From Paludibacterium sp. B53371 (GTDB lineage Bacteria > Pseudomonadota > Gammaproteobacteria > Burkholderiales > Chromobacteriaceae), in contig NZ_CP069163.1 in the NCBI RefSeq assembly GCF_018802765.1, positions 620,001-684,000 of the forward strand: a stretch of DNA of 64,000 bases, given 5' to 3'. The position numbers were made by a program, and so were the translations under genes. The notes below the pieces were generated by a model that saw only the letters and a list, made by a program, of their open reading frames with translations, searched no databases and had not been told where the DNA came from. How positions within the stretch are numbered: position 1 is the first letter of the stretch; the number at the start of each line of letters is the position of its first letter. Below are positions 51,216 to 59,787 of the stretch, piece after piece.

Positions 51216-52841
51216 GTGATTACCACACAGAACATTACCATGCAGTTTGGCGCGAAACCGTTGTTCGAGAAGGTTTCGGTCAAATTTGGTGAAGGCAACC
51301 GTTATGGCCTCATTGGCGCCAACGGTAGCGGCAAGTCGACTTTCATGAAAATCCTCGGTGGCGATCTGGAGCAGACCAGCGGCGAAGTCGCCATCGAAAC
51401 CGGGCTGCGTCTGGGCAAGCTGCGCCAGGACCAGTTTGCCTATGAAGACCAGCGCGTGATCGATGTGGTCATGATGGGGCATACCGAAATGTGGGCTGCG
51501 ATGAGCGAACGTGACGCCATCTATGCCAATCTCGAGGCCACAGACGAAGACTACATGCATGCCGCCGAGCTGGAGGCGAAGTTTGCCGAGTATGGCGGCT
51601 ATACCGCCGAAGCCCGTGCCGGCGAGCTGCTGATGGGGGTGGGCATTCCGGTTGAGCAACATACCGGTCCGATGAGCGAAGTGGCGCCGGGCTGGAAGCT
51701 GCGCGTGCTGCTGGCGCAGGCCCTGTTTGCCGATCCGGACATCCTGCTGCTCGACGAACCGACCAACAACCTGGACATCAACACCATTCGTTGGCTGGAG
51801 CATGTGCTCAACGAGCGCAACTCGACCATGATCATCATTTCGCACGACCGACACTTCCTGAACTCGGTCTGCACCCACATGGCCGACCTGGACTACAACA
51901 CCATCCGCATCTATCCGGGCAATTACGATGACTACATGATCGCCTCGACCCAGGCGCGCGAACGTCAGCTGTCGTCCAATGCCAAGGCCAAGGAGCGTAT
52001 CCAGGAGCTGCAGGAATTCGTGGCCCGCTTCTCGGCCAACAAGTCCAAGGCTCGTCAGGCAACTTCGCGGTTGAAACAGGTCGACAAGCTCAAGGCCGAC
52101 ATGGTCGAAGTCAAGCCGTCTTCGCGCCAGAGCCCGTTCATCCGCTTCGAGGTCGAGGACAAGAACAAGCTGCACCGTCAGGCCGTGGAGCTGAGCGAAG
52201 TGTCGAAGTCCTTCGACAAGCCGCTGATCAACAAGCTCGACCTGATTCTGGAAGCCGGCCAGCGCCTGGCGATCATCGGCCCGAACGGCGCCGGCAAGTC
52301 GACGCTGGTCAAGATGCTGGCCAATGCCTTTGATGCTTCGCTGAGCGATGTGACCCCCGATCAGGGCAGCATCAAGTGGGCGGAAAAGGCGCAGATCGGC
52401 TACTACCCGCAGGATCACGAGAACGATTTCGACTCGGATCGCACCCTGTCCGAATGGATGCGCGACTGGGGCCAGGAGGGCGACGACGAGCAGGTGATCC
52501 GCGGGACGCTGGGGCGTCTGCTGTTCTCGGGCGATGACGTGACCAAGGCGGTCAAGGTGCTGTCCGGTGGTGAGAAAGGCCGCATGCTGTATGGCAAGAT
52601 GATCCTGACCAAGCCGAATGTGCTGATCATGGACGAGCCGACCAACCACATGGACATGGAAACCATCGAGGCGCTCAACATGGCGCTGGAAAAATACAAG
52701 GGCACGCTGATTTTCGTGTCGCACGACCGTCAGTTCGTCGGCTCGCTGGCCACGCAGATTCTCGAGCTGGATGGCAATGGCGGGTATCAGCATTACATCG
52801 GTGAGTACGAAGACTACCTGGCCAGCCGCGGTCTGGAGTAA
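51216..52841 (+). CDS. ybiT: ABC-F family ATPase, YbiT type
   Basis: Soluble duplicated ATPase of 541 residues without membrane domains, probably acting on the ribosome like other ABC-F proteins (EttA, Uup). The first Walker A is GANGSGKST and the second GPNGAGKST. Walker B is [11 protein letters not shown] in the first domain and [12 protein letters not shown] in the second. The signature LSGGEKGRM is present in the second domain; the first has the variant [15 protein letters not shown] seen in YbiT. Similarity to E. coli YbiT continues through [17 protein letters not shown] and YVxGNYDDY-like linker sequences. The precise role is unknown. Confidence 0.92.
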   Translation: MITTQNITMQFGAKPLFEKVSVKFGEGNRYGLIGANGSGKSTFMKILGGDLEQTSGEVAIETGLRLGKLRQDQFAYEDQRVIDVVMMGHTEMWAAMSERDAIYANLEATDEDYMHAAELEAKFAEYGGYTAEARAGELLMGVGIPVEQHTGPMSEVAPGWKLRVLLAQALFADPDILLLDEPTNNLDINTIRWLEHVLNERNSTMIIISHDRHFLNSVCTHMADLDYNTIRIYPGNYDDYMIASTQARERQLSSNAKAKERIQELQEFVARFSANKSKARQATSRLKQVDKLKADMVEVKPSSRQSPFIRFEVEDKNKLHRQAVELSEVSKSFDKPLINKLDLILEAGQRLAIIGPNGAGKSTLVKMLANAFDASLSDVTPDQGSIKWAEKAQIGYYPQDHENDFDSDRTLSEWMRDWGQEGDDEQVIRGTLGRLLFSGDDVTKAVKVLSGGEKGRMLYGKMILTKPNVLIMDEPTNHMDMETIEALNMALEKYKGTLIFVSHDRQFVGSLATQILELDGNGGYQHYIGEYEDYLASRGLE

Positions 52842-52857
52842 GCTTCATGCTTTGCAA

Positions 52858-52887
52858 AAACGGCCGCGCAAGCGGCCGTTTCTTTGT
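52858..52887 (+). terminator. Terminator after ybiT
   Basis: AAACGGCCGC / GCGGCCGTTT stem with GCAA loop, followed by CTTTG. Confidence 0.7.
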
Positions 52888-52921
52888 GCGCAATGCATCA
52901 TTTTTGGTGACAGAATTAGGC

Positions 52922-52950
52922 TTTACCGTCCCAAAAGGCTGGTCTATAGT
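52922..52950 (+). promoter_or_regulatory. Probable sigma-70 promoter of the FabG-like gene
   Basis: TTTACC (52922-52927) and TATAGT (52945-52950) with a 17-base spacer. The -10 is the same as that of the rRNA and OmpA promoters. Confidence 0.5.
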
Positions 52951-53088
52951 CAGTCTAGCGCTTTGTGCACTGCAATATCGTGGTTGCCACACCTGAGCAA
53001 ATCAGGACCCAATAACAATAACGCTTTACTGGGAAACGACAGGTTTTGTGCCTGACGTTCGGAGAACACAGCCAAAGAAGGATGCACC

Positions 53089-53829
53089 ATGAAATTACAA
53101 GGGAAAGTATCGATCATTACCGGCGCCGCCAGCGGCATCGGCAAGGCGACCGCGGAGAAATTCGTGCAGGAAGGCTCGATTGTCGCCGTCTGTGACGTCA
53201 ATCTCGAAGCCGTTCAGGCGGTCGCCGAGTCGCTCAAGGCGGCCGGTGGTCAGGCCGTCGCCTACCGGGTCAATGTGACCGACAAGGCAGAAATCGCCAG
53301 CATGGTTGCCGACGTCAAGCAGCGCTTCGGTCGTATCGACGTGCTGGTGAATAATGCCGGTATCGTCAAGGATGCCCAACTGACCAAAATGACCGATGAT
53401 CAGTTTGATCAGGTCATCGACATCAACCTCAAGGGAGTCTACAACTGCACCCGCGCCGTGGTGGACACCATGGTGGAGCAGGGCAGCGGGGTGATCCTCA
53501 ATGCCTCGTCGGTGGTGGGCCTGTATGGCAACTTCGGCCAGACCAATTATGCCGCCACCAAGTTCGGTGTGATTGGCTTCGTCAAGACCTGGGCCAAGGA
53601 GCTGGGCAAGAAGGGCATTCGTGCCAACGCCGTATGCCCTGGCTTCGTCGCCACCCCCATCCTCAACGCCATGCCGGAAAAGGTCATCCAGGCCATGGAG
53701 GAGCGCGTGCCGATGCGCCGTCTGGCTCAGCCGTCCGAGATCGCCAATGTGTACGCCTTCCTGGCTTCCGATGACGCCAGCTACATCAACGGCGCAGCCA
53801 TCGAGGTGACGGGCGGCCTGACGCTGTAA
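53089..53829 (+). CDS. 3-oxoacyl-ACP reductase-like SDR (FabG family)
   Basis: A 246-residue short-chain dehydrogenase. The NAD(P) loop is [16 protein letters not shown], followed by NNAGIV. The catalytic tetrad is visible as Asn (in NLKGVYN), Ser (in [11 protein letters not shown]) and Tyr/Lys in NYAATKFGV. The end, [14 protein letters not shown], is typical of FabG and of acetoacetyl-CoA reductase PhaB. It stands alone with its own promoter and terminator, not in a fab gene cluster. It may therefore be a second FabG or a catabolic/PHA-type reductase; no symbol is given. Confidence 0.85.
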   Translation: MKLQGKVSIITGAASGIGKATAEKFVQEGSIVAVCDVNLEAVQAVAESLKAAGGQAVAYRVNVTDKAEIASMVADVKQRFGRIDVLVNNAGIVKDAQLTKMTDDQFDQVIDINLKGVYNCTRAVVDTMVEQGSGVILNASSVVGLYGNFGQTNYAATKFGVIGFVKTWAKELGKKGIRANAVCPGFVATPILNAMPEKVIQAMEERVPMRRLAQPSEIANVYAFLASDDASYINGAAIEVTGGLTL

Positions 53830-53843
53830 GCCATGGCATGAGA

Positions 53844-53875
53844 AAAAGGCGTGGAAGCGGGCTTCCACGCCTTTT
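53844..53875. terminator. Bidirectional terminator between the FabG-like gene and cysB
   Basis: AAAAGGCGTGGAAGC and GCTTCCACGCCTTTT form a perfect 15-base stem with loop GG; both orientations end in T residues. Confidence 0.9.
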
Positions 53876-53895
53876 GGGTTTTCGCTGCCGCAGCA

Positions 53896-54855
53896 TCAGA
53901 CCTCTTCGTCGTCCAGCTCATCCTCATGGGCGCTGGCCAGCAGGGCCGCTTCGACCTCGCGCCGGTGCAGGTGGGGGGCAAACAGCTCGATGAAGGTATA
54001 GGCAAAGCCGCGCAGGTAAGCGTCGCGGCGGATGCCCACCTTGGTGGTGGACGGTTCGAACAGATGGCTGGCATCAATGATGCGCAAGCCGGTATCGCGC
54101 TCCGGCTCGAAAGCCATATTGGCAATAATGCCGATCCCCAGCCCCAATCCGACATAGGTCTTGATCACGTCGGTGTCGATGGCGGTCAGTACCACCGTCG
54201 GCGTCAGCGACTGACTGGCAAAGGCCTTGTTGATTTTCGAGCGGCCGGTGAAGGCAAAGTCGTAGGTGATGATCGGATAGCGTGCAATGTCCTGCAGCGT
54301 GATCGGATGATCCAGCGCCAGCAGGGGATGGCCTTCAGGGACCACCACACCACGATTCCATTCGTAGCAGGGCAGCATCGCCAGTTCCTTGTACAGCGCG
54401 ATCCCTTCGGTGGCGAGCGCCAGGTCGGCTTCGCCGCTGATGACCATGTCGCAGATCTGGGTCGGGCTGCCTTGCTTGATCGACAGACGCACGGCCGGAT
54501 AGCGCTGCATGAAGGCGGTGATGGTTGCCGGCAGGGCGTAGCGCGCCTGGGTGTGGGTCGTCGCCACGGTGAGTGAGCCTTCGGCCTCGCGCGAGAATTC
54601 ATCGCCGACGCGTTTGAGGTTCTGGGCTTCGCGCAAAATGCGCTCGGAGATCTTCAGCACCTCCTTGCCAGGGTCGGAGACCGCGACTACCCGTTTGCCG
54701 TTGCGGATGAAGATCTGAATACCGAGTTCATCCTCCAGCAAGCGGATTTGTTTGCTGATGCCAGGTTGCGAGGTATGCAGTTTTTCTGCCGCCTCCGACA
54801 CATTCAGACCCTGTTTGGCCACTTCCACCAGATAACGCAACTGCTGCAGCTTCAT
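53896..54855 (-). CDS. cysB: LysR-type transcriptional regulator CysB
   Basis: Controls sulfate assimilation genes, with N-acetylserine as the usual inducer. It has 319 residues. The N-terminal helix-turn-helix begins MKLQQLRYLVEVAKQGLNVS and contains TSQPGISKQIRLLEDELG. The effector domain holds TTHTQARYALPATITAFMQR and the anion-binding KQGSPTQI, plus AIDTDVIKTYVGLGLGIGI, which are diagnostic for CysB/Cbl rather than other LysR proteins. It is divergent from cysH, its probable target. Confidence 0.94.
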   Translation of the reverse strand: MKLQQLRYLVEVAKQGLNVSEAAEKLHTSQPGISKQIRLLEDELGIQIFIRNGKRVVAVSDPGKEVLKISERILREAQNLKRVGDEFSREAEGSLTVATTHTQARYALPATITAFMQRYPAVRLSIKQGSPTQICDMVISGEADLALATEGIALYKELAMLPCYEWNRGVVVPEGHPLLALDHPITLQDIARYPIITYDFAFTGRSKINKAFASQSLTPTVVLTAIDTDVIKTYVGLGLGIGIIANMAFEPERDTGLRIIDASHLFEPSTTKVGIRRDAYLRGFAYTFIELFAPHLHRREVEAALLASAHEDELDDEEV

Positions 54856-54966
54856 GCGGGAACCTTGTTGTTAAAACCAGGAGTAATTAAATACTAACAC
54901 AATATTCTTTTAAGTTTATAGGTCGTTTGGGTAGCATGCATTGACTATAAAAGGTGAGAAAAACCG
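54856..54966. promoter_or_regulatory. cysB-cysH divergent promoter region
   Basis: An AT-rich 111-base gap between the regulator and the sulfur genes, with runs such as ACTAACACAATATTC and TTTTAAGTTTATAGG. CysB presumably binds here, but I cannot pick a single site. Confidence 0.4.
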
Positions 54967-55659
54967 ATGAGTTATCAGCAACGTCTGGCGGCGACCACGG
55001 CACGCCTGCAGGCCATCCAGGGCGCCCATGCGGCCGTGGTGCTGGCCAACAGTCTGGGGGCGGAGGATATGGTGCTGACCGATCTGATCGCCCGTCTGAA
55101 TCTGCCTTTCGCCGTTTTCTGCCTGGATACCGGACGTTTGCCGGCCGAAACCTATCAGTTGCTGGATCGTTTGCCGCAGCACTACCCCGGGTTGCGTCTC
55201 AGGGTCTATTACCCGGATGCCGCTGCGCTGGGCGCGTGGGTCAGCGAGCATGGTGTCGATGCCTTCTATCGCAGCGTCGAACTGCGCAAGGCCTGCTGTG
55301 CCCTGCGCAAGGTCGAACCGCTCGGGCGGGCGCTGGCCGGCCAGCAGGCATGGATCACCGGCATGCGCCAGGCACAGTCAACGACTCGCAGCGATCTGCC
55401 GTTCGAGGCCTTCGACGAAGATCACGGGCTGATGAAGTACAACCCGCTGGCCGACTGGCAGGAAGCCGATGTCTGGCAATACCTGCGTGAGCATCAGGTG
55501 CCCTACAATCGCCTGCACGATCAGCACTATCCCTCCATTGGCTGTGCGCCCTGTACCCGGCCGATTGCCGTCGGCGAGGACCTGCGTGCCGGACGCTGGT
55601 GGTGGGAAAACCCCGAAACCAAAGAGTGCGGCCTGCATGTGCGCATCAAGCAGGTCTGA
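54967..55659 (+). CDS. cysH: Adenylylsulfate (APS) reductase, assimilatory
   Basis: Reduces activated sulfate to sulfite with thioredoxin or a similar donor. It has 230 residues. Besides the PP-loop region (VVLANSLGAEDMVL) and the catalytic cysteine in ECGLH (Cys221), it has the cysteine pairs CC (110-111) and CAPC (193-196). These bind a [4Fe-4S] cluster. That marks the APS-reducing type rather than the cluster-free PAPS type of E. coli, so no APS kinase would be needed. It begins the cysH-sulfite reductase-DUF934 run. Confidence 0.93.
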   Translation: MSYQQRLAATTARLQAIQGAHAAVVLANSLGAEDMVLTDLIARLNLPFAVFCLDTGRLPAETYQLLDRLPQHYPGLRLRVYYPDAAALGAWVSEHGVDAFYRSVELRKACCALRKVEPLGRALAGQQAWITGMRQAQSTTRSDLPFEAFDEDHGLMKYNPLADWQEADVWQYLREHQVPYNRLHDQHYPSIGCAPCTRPIAVGEDLRAGRWWWENPETKECGLHVRIKQV

Positions 55660-55661
55660 CC

Positions 55662-57314
55662 ATGTATCAATACAATGAAATCGATCAGCGCATCGTTGAC
55701 GAGCGTGTGGCCCAGTTCCGCGACCAGACCGAGCGCTTTCTGGCCGGCGGGCTGAGCGAAGACGAATTCCGTCCGCTGCGATTGATGAACGGGCTGTACA
55801 TCCAGCGCCATGCCCCCATGCTGCGGGTGGCGATTCCCTACGGCATCCTCTCGTCCAGGCAGTTGCGCAAACTGGCCGAGATTGCCCGTCGTTACGATCG
55901 TGGTTACGGCCATTTCACCACGCGGCAGAATATCCAGTTCAACTGGGTCGAGCTGGCTCAGGTGCCAGATATCCTGGCCGAACTGGCAACCGTGCAAATG
56001 CATGCGATCCAGACTTCCGGCAACTGCGTGCGCAACACCACGACCGATGCTTTCGCCGGCGTGGCGGCAGACGAAATCATTGATCCGCGTCCCTGGTGCG
56101 AGATCATCCGCCAGTGGAGCACCCTGCATCCCGAGTTCGCCTTCCTGCCGCGCAAATTCAAGATTGCCGTTTCCGGCAGCGTCGAAGACCGCGCCGCGAC
56201 CCTGGTGCACGATATTGGTCTGACCGCCTGCCACGGCCCGGCCGGGGAGGTCGGTTTTCAGGTCGCTATCGGCGGCGGTCTGGGGCGTACGCCGATCATC
56301 GGCGATGTCATCAAGTCCTTTTTGCCCGCCCGGCATCTGCTGACCTATCTGGACGCTGTGCTGCGGGTGTACAACCGCTTTGGTCGTCGTGACAACAAGT
56401 ACAAGGCGCGCATCAAGATCCTGGTCAAGGCCATGACGCCGGAGGGCTTTGCCGCCAAGGTGGAAGATGAGTGGCTGCACCTCAAAGAGGGGCCGGCGAC
56501 GCTGACGCCGGAGCATGTCGCGCACTACGCTGCGTTTTTCACGGCACCGTCTTACGGCACGCCGCAGACGGGGGCATTCGATGCGGCACGCCAGGCAGAC
56601 CCGGCCTTTGCCCGCTGGGTTGAGCGCAATACCCGTCCCCAGCGCCAGCCAGGCTACCGCAGCGTGATCCTGTCATTGAAAAAAACCGGCGTACCGCCGG
56701 GGGATATCACGGCCGGCCAGATGGAGGCCGTGGCGGATTGGGTCGATCGCTTTGCCTTCGGCGAAATCCGTGTGGCTCATGAGCAGAACCTGATTCTGCC
56801 GGACATGGCGGAAAGTCATCTGTACGAACTCTGGCAATTGGCACGCCAGCAAGGCTTTGCCACCCCCAATATCGGCTTGCTGACCGACATCATCTGCTGT
56901 CCCGGGGGCGATTTCTGCTCGTTGGCCAATGCCAAGTCCATCCCGATTGCTGCCGCCATCCAGGAGCGCTTTGATGACCTGGACTACCTGCATGATCTGG
57001 GGCCGCTGCAGCTGAACATGTCGGGGTGTATGAATGCCTGTGGCCATCACCACATCGGCAATATCGGGATCCTCGGTGTCGATAAGAATGGCGAGGAGTG
57101 GTACCAGATTCAGCTGGGGGGCAGCCAGGGCAAACAGGCCGCCATCGGCAAGGTGATTGGTCCTTCCTTTGCACGCGAGGCCATTCCGGATGTCATCGAC
57201 AAGATCCTGCAAGTCTACGTCGAGCGGCGTCAGCCCGACGAAACCTTCCTCGAGGTCGTGCAGCGACTCGGGGCCGAGCCGTTCAAGGAGCGCGTGTATG
57301 CAAAACATCATTGA
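55662..57314 (+). CDS. cysI: Nitrite/sulfite reductase hemoprotein
   Basis: Six-electron reduction of sulfite to sulfide with siroheme and a [4Fe-4S] cluster. It has 550 residues. The cluster cysteines are in CCPGGDFCSLANAKSIP and MSGCMNACGHHHIGN, the C-x5-C ... C-x3-C pattern that also bridges siroheme. Both ferrodoxin-like half-domains are recognisable (YGHFTTRQNIQFNWV in the first). The start at 55662 is two bases after cysH. Sulfite rather than nitrite as substrate is inferred from the cysH and cysB neighbours. No CysJ flavoprotein is present, so the electron donor may be ferredoxin or unknown. Confidence 0.9.
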   Translation: MYQYNEIDQRIVDERVAQFRDQTERFLAGGLSEDEFRPLRLMNGLYIQRHAPMLRVAIPYGILSSRQLRKLAEIARRYDRGYGHFTTRQNIQFNWVELAQVPDILAELATVQMHAIQTSGNCVRNTTTDAFAGVAADEIIDPRPWCEIIRQWSTLHPEFAFLPRKFKIAVSGSVEDRAATLVHDIGLTACHGPAGEVGFQVAIGGGLGRTPIIGDVIKSFLPARHLLTYLDAVLRVYNRFGRRDNKYKARIKILVKAMTPEGFAAKVEDEWLHLKEGPATLTPEHVAHYAAFFTAPSYGTPQTGAFDAARQADPAFARWVERNTRPQRQPGYRSVILSLKKTGVPPGDITAGQMEAVADWVDRFAFGEIRVAHEQNLILPDMAESHLYELWQLARQQGFATPNIGLLTDIICCPGGDFCSLANAKSIPIAAAIQERFDDLDYLHDLGPLQLNMSGCMNACGHHHIGNIGILGVDKNGEEWYQIQLGGSQGKQAAIGKVIGPSFAREAIPDVIDKILQVYVERRQPDETFLEVVQRLGAEPFKERVYAKHH

Positions 57315-57810
57315 TCGGCACGGTCTGCGTGAGGACCGCTGGGTCTTGCTGCGCCAGGAGGAGGACGGGCAGCTGCCGTCATCTGCGCCGGACGATGACA
57401 TCATCGTGCCTTTGCCGGCCTGGCTATCGATGCAGAGTGAGCTGCTGGACCGTCCCGGACGGACCGCGGTCTGGCTCGCGCCCGATCATGAACCGGGGCA
57501 GCTTCAACCTTCTCTCAATCTGTTAACGCTTATTGCCATTGACTTTCCCAGCTTTACCGATGGGCGCGGCTATAGCATTGCGCGCTTGTTGCGCGAACGA
57601 TACAACTATGCAGGGGAACTTCGGGCGCTGGGCGATGTCTGGCAGGATCAGGTCCAGGCGTTGTGGCTGGTCGGCTTTGATAGCTTCGAAATCAAGCCAG
57701 GCAAGCCTTTGCCACAGGGTGGACTGGCAGGTGCGGCCTTCTCGGAGCATTACCAGACTAGCTTTCGGCAGCCGCAACCACTGTTTCGCAGATGCATCAG
57801 TCATGACTGA
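57298..57810 (+). CDS. DUF934 domain protein of the sulfate assimilation cluster
   Basis: A 170-residue protein of the DUF934 family, found next to sulfite reductase genes in many proteobacteria. The conserved middle reads LIAIDFPSFTDGRGYSIARL, then LRERYNYAGELRALGDVWQDQ and FDSFEI. The ATG at 57298 lies inside the end of the sulfite reductase gene (overlap of 17 bases), so translation is coupled. The function is unproven; a role as partner or electron-transfer helper for sulfite reductase is inferred from context only. Confidence 0.85.
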   Translation: MQNIIDRHGLREDRWVLLRQEEDGQLPSSAPDDDIIVPLPAWLSMQSELLDRPGRTAVWLAPDHEPGQLQPSLNLLTLIAIDFPSFTDGRGYSIARLLRERYNYAGELRALGDVWQDQVQALWLVGFDSFEIKPGKPLPQGGLAGAAFSEHYQTSFRQPQPLFRRCISHD

Positions 57811-58052
57811 TGTGTTGTAAATTTGTTACAATACTTGTGCGACATCTGGATAAGAAGTAGGTTCTAGCGCAACAGCTTGGCTTTTTTGCCTCAGCTGTGC
57901 TGTTGACATGGGATAGCCTGATTCCTATAGTGCCGATTAACTGCACAAACACAGCCGAAAGCAAGAGCCTGTTGTTTGCAGCCAAGCTTTACCTTGTGGG
58001 TCCCTGTACCTCACGCATGGGCCTGTAATTCAGATAAGAAAGAGGGAAAAAC
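57811..58052 (+). other. DUF934-OmpA intergenic region
   Basis: A 242-base gap. It holds an inverted repeat CAACAGC (57870-57876) / GCTGTTG (57899-57905) whose right arm overlaps the -35 box of the ompA promoter, and then an untranslated leader of about 110 bases. No gene is evident. Confidence 0.5.
57903..57931 (+). promoter_or_regulatory. Near-consensus sigma-70 promoter of the OmpA-family gene
   Basis: TTGACA (perfect -35, 57903-57908) and TATAGT (57926-57931) with a 17-base spacer. A strong promoter suits an abundant outer-membrane protein. Confidence 0.85.
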
Positions 58053-58706
58053 ATGACTAAACAGCTGAAACTGAGCGCGCTGGTCGCTGCTCTGCTGGTT
58101 TCTGCAAGCGCCTTCGCTGCCAAGCCGGGCTATGCCGTTGACCAATCGACCGATGCCGTTGCCCGCAACAGCTACAACGAATGCTGGCACACCAACTACT
58201 TCGACAAGGCGACCGAAGGCCTGGTTGAGTGCGGCGACAAGGCTCCGGCTGCAGCCGTAGCTGCTGCTCCGGCTGCTGCGCCTGCCGTGACCCATGAAAA
58301 GGTGACCCTGTCCGCCAAGGTGCTGTTCGCCTTCGACAAGGCCGTGCTGCGTCCGGAAGCCAAGGATGTTCTGGACCCGCTGGTTAACCGCCTGAAGGGC
58401 GATGCCAACCTGAAGGGTGTTGCCGTCAATGGTTACACCGACTTCCTGGGCTCGGAAAAGTACAACCTGACCCTGTCGCAAAAGCGTGCTGACGCCGTCA
58501 AGGACTACTTCGTAGCCGGTGGCGTGCCGACCGACAAGGTTGTTGCCGTCGGCCAAGGCCCGGCCAACGCCTCGATGACCGAAGAGTGCTCGACCAAGTT
58601 CAAGTACAAGAAGGGTCATCGCGCTTCTGCCGCGCTGAAGGAATGCCTGGAAGCTGACCGTCGCGTTGAACTGGTGATCGACACCGTACAAACCGTCGGC
58701 AAGTAA
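58053..58706 (+). CDS. OmpA-family peptidoglycan-binding protein, RmpM-like
   Basis: A 217-residue exported protein. The signal peptide ends at ASAFA. A short region follows (SYNECWHTNYFDKATEGLVECG), then an Ala/Pro-rich hinge. The OmpA C-terminal domain is marked by VLFAFDKAVLRPEAKDVL, VNGYTDFLGSEKYNLTLSQKRADAV and ECLEADRRVELVID. No beta barrel is present. This plan resembles Neisseria RmpM (class 4 protein), which tethers the outer membrane to peptidoglycan and stabilises porin complexes. A pair of cysteines near the C-terminus (EECSTK, KECLEA) could form a disulfide. Confidence 0.85.
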   Translation: MTKQLKLSALVAALLVSASAFAAKPGYAVDQSTDAVARNSYNECWHTNYFDKATEGLVECGDKAPAAAVAAAPAAAPAVTHEKVTLSAKVLFAFDKAVLRPEAKDVLDPLVNRLKGDANLKGVAVNGYTDFLGSEKYNLTLSQKRADAVKDYFVAGGVPTDKVVAVGQGPANASMTEECSTKFKYKKGHRASAALKECLEADRRVELVIDTVQTVGK

Positions 58707-58726
58707 GCACTGCCCGGTTTTGTCCG

Positions 58727-58764
58727 AACCGCCTGCCACCCTGTGGCCGGCGGTTTTGTTTTTT
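58727..58764 (+). terminator. Terminator after the OmpA-family gene
   Basis: AACCGCC / GGCGGTT with an inner CCAC/GTGG stem, followed by TTGTTTTTTG. Confidence 0.75.
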
Positions 58765-58851
58765 GTTGCACCATGCCAGGGTTCGTGGCTGGACGCTCGC
58801 TAGTACTGGCGGCTACAATCGGACGTTTCGGTATGCAATCAGAGCCCGCAC

Positions 58852-59787
58852 ATGCAGGTATTTTTCGGAGATCCGCGACGCTTCTCCCTGTCGCCATGTG
58901 CGTTGACCATCGGCAATTTCGACGGTGTGCACCATGGGCATCAGAAGATGCTGCAACGCCTGCGCCTTGAGGCCGATGCCCGTCATCTGCCCACGGCGCT
59001 CCTGACGTTTGAACCGCACCCGCGCGAATTTTTTGCCCGTGGCGAGCCGACCGCGCGCCTGTCGACCATGCGCGACAAGCTGCGCCGTCTGCGTGAGCTG
59101 GGTTTGCTCGACTATGTGTTCGTATTCCGCTTCAATCACGGGTTTTCGCGCATGCCGGCGCAGGACTTCGTTCAGCATGTGCTGCACGAGCAACTCAAGG
59201 CGCGTTATCTGCTGATTGGCGATGATTTCCAGTTCGGTGCCGATCGGCGCGGCGATTTTGCCCTGCTGTCGTCGACCCCGGGCCTGGTCACCGAGGCGAT
59301 GCCCTCGGTGCTGGTGGAGGGGGAGCGTGCCTCCAGCTCGCTGGTCAGGCAGCGCCTGGCCGCCGGCGACCTGACCGGCGCCGAGGCCCTGCTGGGACAT
59401 CCTTACCAGCTGTCCGGCCGGGTGATCCACGGCAAGAAGCTGGGGCGTACCATTGGTTTTCCGACCGCCAACGTGCATTTGCCGCATCGCCGCCCAGCCC
59501 TGGAAGGCGTGTTCGTGGTCGAGGTGGAGACCGAAGCCGGGCGCCTGGGCGGGGTGGCCAGTCTGGGCAAGAACCCGACGGTGACCACCAGCCAGAACTA
59601 CAAGCTGGAAGTCCATCTGTTTGATTTCAGCGGTGATCTGTATGGTCGCCGCATCGTGGTACGTTTTCTGAAAAAATTGCGCGATGAAGCGCGCTATGAC
59701 GATCTTTCCGCACTGGTGGCCCAGATTGAACGGGATGCCAGCAGTGCCAAAGCCTATTTGACCAGTTTGCAACGAGAGCAGGCATGA
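58852..59787 (+). CDS. ribF: Bifunctional riboflavin kinase / FAD synthetase
   Basis: Makes FMN and then FAD from riboflavin. It has 311 residues. The N-terminal FAD synthetase domain has [26 protein letters not shown] and [15 protein letters not shown]. The C-terminal kinase domain has [27 protein letters not shown] and the [11 protein letters not shown] segment. Its last codon overlaps the ileS start (ATGA), placing it first in the ribF-ileS-lspA-ispH run common to many proteobacteria. Confidence 0.96.
   Translation: MQVFFGDPRRFSLSPCALTIGNFDGVHHGHQKMLQRLRLEADARHLPTALLTFEPHPREFFARGEPTARLSTMRDKLRRLRELGLLDYVFVFRFNHGFSRMPAQDFVQHVLHEQLKARYLLIGDDFQFGADRRGDFALLSSTPGLVTEAMPSVLVEGERASSSLVRQRLAAGDLTGAEALLGHPYQLSGRVIHGKKLGRTIGFPTANVHLPHRRPALEGVFVVEVETEAGRLGGVASLGKNPTVTTSQNYKLEVHLFDFSGDLYGRRIVVRFLKKLRDEARYDDLSALVAQIERDASSAKAYLTSLQREQA

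Noticed and set aside
51132-52793. 553-codon minus-strand frame opposite ybiT
   Set aside because: Shadow of the ABC-F gene.
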